This document shows, in pieces, positions 4,305 through 6,595 of a DNA stretch of 6,595 nt. A program made the translations under genes and the position numbers. Numbering within the stretch: position 1 is the stretch's first letter; each line of letters starts with the position of its first letter. Below the pieces are notes generated by a model. That model made no database searches and was not told the origin of the DNA. It saw only the letters and a list, made by a program, of their open reading frames with translations. This DNA comes from Treponema sp. (GTDB lineage: Bacteria; Spirochaetota; Spirochaetia; Treponematales; Breznakiellaceae). The stretch spans positions 1-6,595 of the forward strand of contig JAITAN010000189.1 in assembly GCA_031284105.1 (NCBI GenBank). Reading direction: 5' to 3'.

Positions 4305-6554
4305 TTAGCGCCGGAATGTTCGCGCCGCTTCAACCATGTTTTTTAATGCGGGTTTGACTTCTTCCCATTTTCTTGTTTTGAGTCCACAATCGGGGTTTAC
4401 CCATATCTTATCCTTCGCAAGAACTTCGAGCCGGCTCTTGATTTGTTCAATAAACTCTTTCTTATCGGGGATGCGCGGCGAATGAATGTCGTACACGCCC
4501 GGCCCAATCTCGTTCGCATACCCGCGCTCTTGAAAGACCGCAAGCAGACGATTCCCGCTCCGCGCCGTTTCTATGGTAATAACGTCCGCATCCATCTTCT
4601 CAATAGTGTGTATACTGTCGGAAAAATCACTGTAGCACATATGCGTGTGAATCTGCGTGTCTTTCTTCGCGCCCGATACCGCAAGGCGGAACGCATCCAC
4701 AGCCCAGTTCTCATACGCTGCGACATTCTCCTTGCGTAAGGGATAGCCCTCCTTAAACGCCGCCTCATCAACCTGCACAATACGGATACCCACCGCCTGC
4801 AAATCAACCACCTCATCATAAAGGCTCACGGCAATTTGCCGCGCAACGGCGGAACGCGGAATATCATCGCGCACAAATGACCAGTTGAGGATAGTAACCG
4901 GACCGGTAAGCATCCCCTTCATTATCTTTGCCGTTTTTGATTGGGCATAGGCGATCCATTTTACCGTCATGGGGTAAGGACGTGAGACATCGCCATAAAT
5001 AATAGGAGGTTTCACGCAGCGGCTGCCGTAACTCTGCACCCACGCATTGTTTGTAAAGTGAAAACCCTTGAGCATCTCGCCGAAGTATTCAACCATGTCG
5101 TTGCGTTCGGGTTCTCCATGCACCAGCACGTCAAGCCCTACCTCTTCCTGAAACGCGATGCACTCATCAATGACGCGTTTTATTCCCGCCTCGTACGCTT
5201 CCTCCGTGATTCTCTTTGCCTTTACATCACGGCGCAGCGCACGCAGTTGTGAAGTTTGAGGGAAACTGCCTATTGTCGTCGTGGGGAGTTCGGGAAGCGC
5301 AAACGCCTTTTTCTGTACCGCGTTGCGTTCGGCGAAAGTCCCTTCACGGGAGACGCCCGCGCCAAAAGAGGCGGTGCGCTTGGCAGTATCCGGGTCCGTT
5401 ATCAGCGGAGAGGATTTGCGCGCCGCAATAAGCGCCTTGTTCGCACGCAGCCATTCGCTAATCTCGGGCGTCTTGGGGCCGGCGAATGCCTTTGCTATGA
5501 AGACAAGCTCGCGCACCTTTTCTTGTGCAAAGGCAAGCCATTGCACAAGGGGGCTGCCGCCTTCTTTTTCAAGAGAATACGGCGCGTGCAGGAGCGAACA
5601 ACTCGTTGATATGACAATATCTTCCGCCGGAACAAAGCGGCCGATGTCCTCAAGGAGGGCAAGGCTCTTTTCAGCGTCATTCACCCAGATATTTCTGCCG
5701 TCAACAAGACCTGCGATGAGCCTTTTGCCCGCAACCGCACGCAGACCTTCAATATTTCGTGCGCCATGCACAAAGTCAAGCCCGATTCCCCACACGGGGA
5801 GGCCGCCCAGTACGGCGGTCGCTTCGTTTGAGTGTTCAAAATACGTGGTAACAAGGATGCGAAGCTTGCCGCTTACCGCGGTTAACGCCGCGTACGCCTT
5901 CTTGAGCAGATCAAGCTGCTTGGGGCTCGGATCACGCACAAAAATAGGCTCGTCAAACTGGATAAGCGCGCCTTGCGCATGGGCTGCAATATCACGCAGA
6001 ACCTGTATATACGCGCCAAGCGCCTCATCAAAGTAATCGTAGGGATCGCCGGCCGTTTTTGAAAGCCCCAGAAAGGTAAGAGGGCCTATGATGTTGATTT
6101 TTCCCTCAATGCCCAGTTCGCGCGCTTCTTTGTACTCCGACAGGATCTTTGAAGAATCCGCCTTAAATACAAGACCGTCGTCGAGCTCAGGCACAATATA
6201 GTGGTAATTCGTGTTAAACCATTTCGTCATGCTCATTGCCAAAGATGCGGCATTCCCACGCGCCATAGCAAAGTAGCGCTCATCCGCGTCCTTTATGGAA
6301 CGGAAGCGCTGCGGTATTGCGCCGAGCATGACGCACGTATCGAGCATTGCGTCATAGTAACTAAAATCATTCACACTGATAAAATCAATGCCTGCTTCTT
6401 TCTGAAAAAGCCAATGCGTTTTTCGCAACGCAAAAGCCGTCTTTTTAAGTTCATCGAGAGGGATTTCCCCCGCCCAATAGGACTCAAGCGCTTTTTTCAG
6501 TTCTCTGTTCCCACCGATTCGAGGATACCCGGTGATGAGAGTCTTCTGTGCCAT
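4305..6554 (-). CDS. metE: Cobalamin-independent methionine synthase (5-methyltetrahydropteroyltriglutamate--homocysteine methyltransferase)
   Basis: This cytoplasmic enzyme moves the methyl group of 5-methyltetrahydropteroyl-triglutamate to homocysteine, the last step of methionine synthesis, without vitamin B12. The 749-residue length matches E. coli MetE (753). The N-terminal barrel starts TLITGYPRIGGNRELKKALE, and the C-terminal catalytic barrel begins near LPTTTIGSFPQTSQLR (about 423-438). The zinc ligands by alignment with E. coli are His638 and Cys640 in HTHMCYSDF, Glu662 in TIETARS, and Cys723 in NPDCGLKTRKW; all are present. VHGEPERNDMVEYFGE (478-493) is the conserved substrate loop. 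The start ATG has AAGGAG at 6560-6565, five bases ahead. It appears to be a single-gene unit, separated from the ATPase genes by a long gap with its own promoter. A riboswitch controls metE in some bacteria, but the window ends too soon to see one here. Confidence 0.98.
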   Translation of the reverse strand: MAQKTLITGYPRIGGNRELKKALESYWAGEIPLDELKKTAFALRKTHWLFQKEAGIDFISVNDFSYYDAMLDTCVMLGAIPQRFRSIKDADERYFAMARGNAASLAMSMTKWFNTNYHYIVPELDDGLVFKADSSKILSEYKEARELGIEGKINIIGPLTFLGLSKTAGDPYDYFDEALGAYIQVLRDIAAHAQGALIQFDEPIFVRDPSPKQLDLLKKAYAALTAVSGKLRILVTTYFEHSNEATAVLGGLPVWGIGLDFVHGARNIEGLRAVAGKRLIAGLVDGRNIWVNDAEKSLALLEDIGRFVPAEDIVISTSCSLLHAPYSLEKEGGSPLVQWLAFAQEKVRELVFIAKAFAGPKTPEISEWLRANKALIAARKSSPLITDPDTAKRTASFGAGVSREGTFAERNAVQKKAFALPELPTTTIGSFPQTSQLRALRRDVKAKRITEEAYEAGIKRVIDECIAFQEEVGLDVLVHGEPERNDMVEYFGEMLKGFHFTNNAWVQSYGSRCVKPPIIYGDVSRPYPMTVKWIAYAQSKTAKIMKGMLTGPVTILNWSFVRDDIPRSAVARQIAVSLYDEVVDLQAVGIRIVQVDEAAFKEGYPLRKENVAAYENWAVDAFRLAVSGAKKDTQIHTHMCYSDFSDSIHTIEKMDADVITIETARSGNRLLAVFQERGYANEIGPGVYDIHSPRIPDKKEFIEQIKSRLEVLAKDKIWVNPDCGLKTRKWEEVKPALKNMVEAARTFRR

Positions 6555-6569
6555 TATAACTCCTTGTAC

Positions 6570-6591
6570 GCTTCTCGTGTATTCACGAAGC
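6570..6591 (-). promoter_or_regulatory. Small hairpin just upstream of the metE ribosome site
   Basis: Read on the plus strand, GCTT (6570-6573) and CGTG (6576-6579), with CT bulged out, pair with CACGAAGC (6584-6591) around a TATT loop. This gives eight base pairs about four bases from the AAGGAG. It could be the last helix of a leader regulatory RNA or a chance stem; the sequence stops four bases further on, so its context is unknown. Confidence 0.35.
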
Positions 6592-6595
6592 TTCC

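Noticed and set aside
5281..6036. Plus-strand open frame of 251 codons inside metE
   Set aside because: It is fully antisense to conserved metE sequence, rich in Ser, Arg, Ala and Pro as expected for a shadow frame, and matches nothing I recognise.

Overview
The window looks like a piece of a spirochaete chromosome, most likely Treponema-like. The grounds are a bacterial V-type ATPase catalytic subunit overlapped by an E-like stalk subunit, mixed base composition around 50% GC, and strong AAGGAG-type ribosome sites. This assignment is inference; no rRNA or other decisive marker is present. Every credible gene lies on the minus strand, so transcription runs from high to low coordinates.

In transcription order, the first gene is metE (4305-6554), a complete cobalamin-independent methionine synthase with all zinc ligands present. 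A small hairpin sits upstream of its ribosome site. A 213-bp non-coding stretch follows (4092-4304). It holds a GC-rich foldable segment that may end metE transcription, a perfect 10-bp inverted repeat built on GGTCNGACC, and a promoter-like region whose TATAAT lies inside an inverted repeat. Next come the V-type ATPase E-like subunit (3426-4091) and catalytic subunit A (1639-3429), translationally coupled by an ATGA overlap. Subunits B and D, usually directly after A, are absent. Their place is taken by a YbjN-family protein (1200-1580) and a PspA/IM30 membrane-stress protein (490-1179). A good intrinsic terminator lies at 407-454.

The left edge (1-226) is the end of an IS1-family insertion sequence. 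A transposase N-terminus with a CxxC...CxxC zinc ribbon reads leftward out of the window, and the terminal repeat starts GGTGAT at 226. The reading frame is cut by the window edge and is easily missed; the longer plus-strand open frame over it is its antisense shadow. Between the element and the terminator is a GC-rich non-coding block with hairpins.

Functionally, the central cluster couples part of an ion-translocating rotary ATPase to a protein pair of the kind that answers membrane damage and loss of ion gradient. Whether E, A, YbjN and PspA form one transcript, and where subunits B, D, I and K are encoded, are the main open questions.
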